From a bacterium (GTDB lineage Bacteria > Hydrothermota > Tepidihabitantia > B3-TA06), in the NCBI GenBank assembly GCA_012517375.1, contig JAAYVC010000006.1:1-61732 (forward strand): a stretch of DNA of 61,732 bases, given 5' to 3'. The position numbers and the translations under genes are program-made. Numbering within the stretch: position 1 is the first letter of the stretch; every line of letters begins with the position of its first letter. The notes beneath the pieces were generated by a model, which saw nothing but the letters and a program-made list of their open reading frames with translations, was not told the DNA's origin and ran no database searches. This document shows, piece after piece, positions 61,677-61,732 of this stretch.

Positions 61677-61732
61677 TTGGAGTTCGTGACGCTTTTCATC
61701 AAACGGGACTCCATTTCTCGAATCCTGACTAA

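Overview
The window is gene-dense bacterial chromosome with no phage, insertion sequence, CRISPR array, rRNA or tRNA that I can see. The organism is probably an uncultivated member of the FCB-like candidate phyla (WOR-3/Stahlbacteria or a relative). This is an inference from several traits seen together: secreted subtilases and beta-propeller proteins that end in a type IX-like (FlgD-like) C-terminal sorting domain, a V/A-type ATPase, an archaeal-style split GMP synthase, a ferredoxin-fused EtfA, and a GlmL/MutL-family ATPase.

Layout. 1-620: end of a secreted beta-propeller protein. 677-7390 (+): addB-addA-era, for recombinational repair and ribosome assembly. 7473-8387 (-): CorA-type transporter. 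8517-14516 (-): rpmB, a SIMPL protein, gmd and rmd (GDP-rhamnose route), an MBL-fold hydrolase, a GT4 glycosyltransferase and a flippase-like membrane protein, most joined by 1-4 base overlaps. 14893-16370 (-): two more SIMPL paralogues. 16501-19190 (+): pepA and mnmA. 19302-28273 (+): a long cluster with pheT, a ZapB-like coiled coil, zapA, 6S RNA, rny, a SAM hydroxide adenosyltransferase-like gene, hsp20, lon and a secreted unknown. 28426-30046 (+): two paralogous methyltransferases. 30091-31627 (-): split GMP synthase. 31703-34807: hydrolase, tiny membrane protein, surE and a TGS GTPase. 34914-47753 (-): gcvPB, a small unknown, glmL/mutL and three tandem subtilases. 47890-48276 (-): lipoprotein. 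48368-52569 (-): acpP-fabF-etfB-etfA-coaE. 52674-53840 (-): SBBP propeller. 53985-57646 (-): V-ATPase subunits G/H, I, K and E. 57833-61283 (+): two cyclophilins, an aromatic-rich secreted protein and a propeller protein with a sorting domain. 61284-61732: non-coding, repeat-rich.

The most distinctive pattern is in the regulatory DNA. Nearly every transcription unit that appears to have its own promoter starts with TTGAC(A/T/C/G), exactly 16 bases, then a TANNNT box. I count 19 such sites with good hexamers on both strands. In seven of them (addB, pheT, guaAB, the hydrolase, the small membrane protein, surE, gcvPB) the start codon lies only 5-8 bases after the -10 box and no Shine-Dalgarno sequence is present, so these mRNAs are predicted to be leaderless. 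Genes inside operons, and promoters with longer leaders, mostly carry clear AGGAGG-type sites. The organism therefore seems to mix two ways of starting translation, with leaderless starts reserved for the first gene of a unit. Other points: coaE appears to start at a non-ATG/GTG/TTG codon, a T10 tract sits inside one promoter spacer, and a 9-base repeat occurs in both orientations inside one propeller gene.
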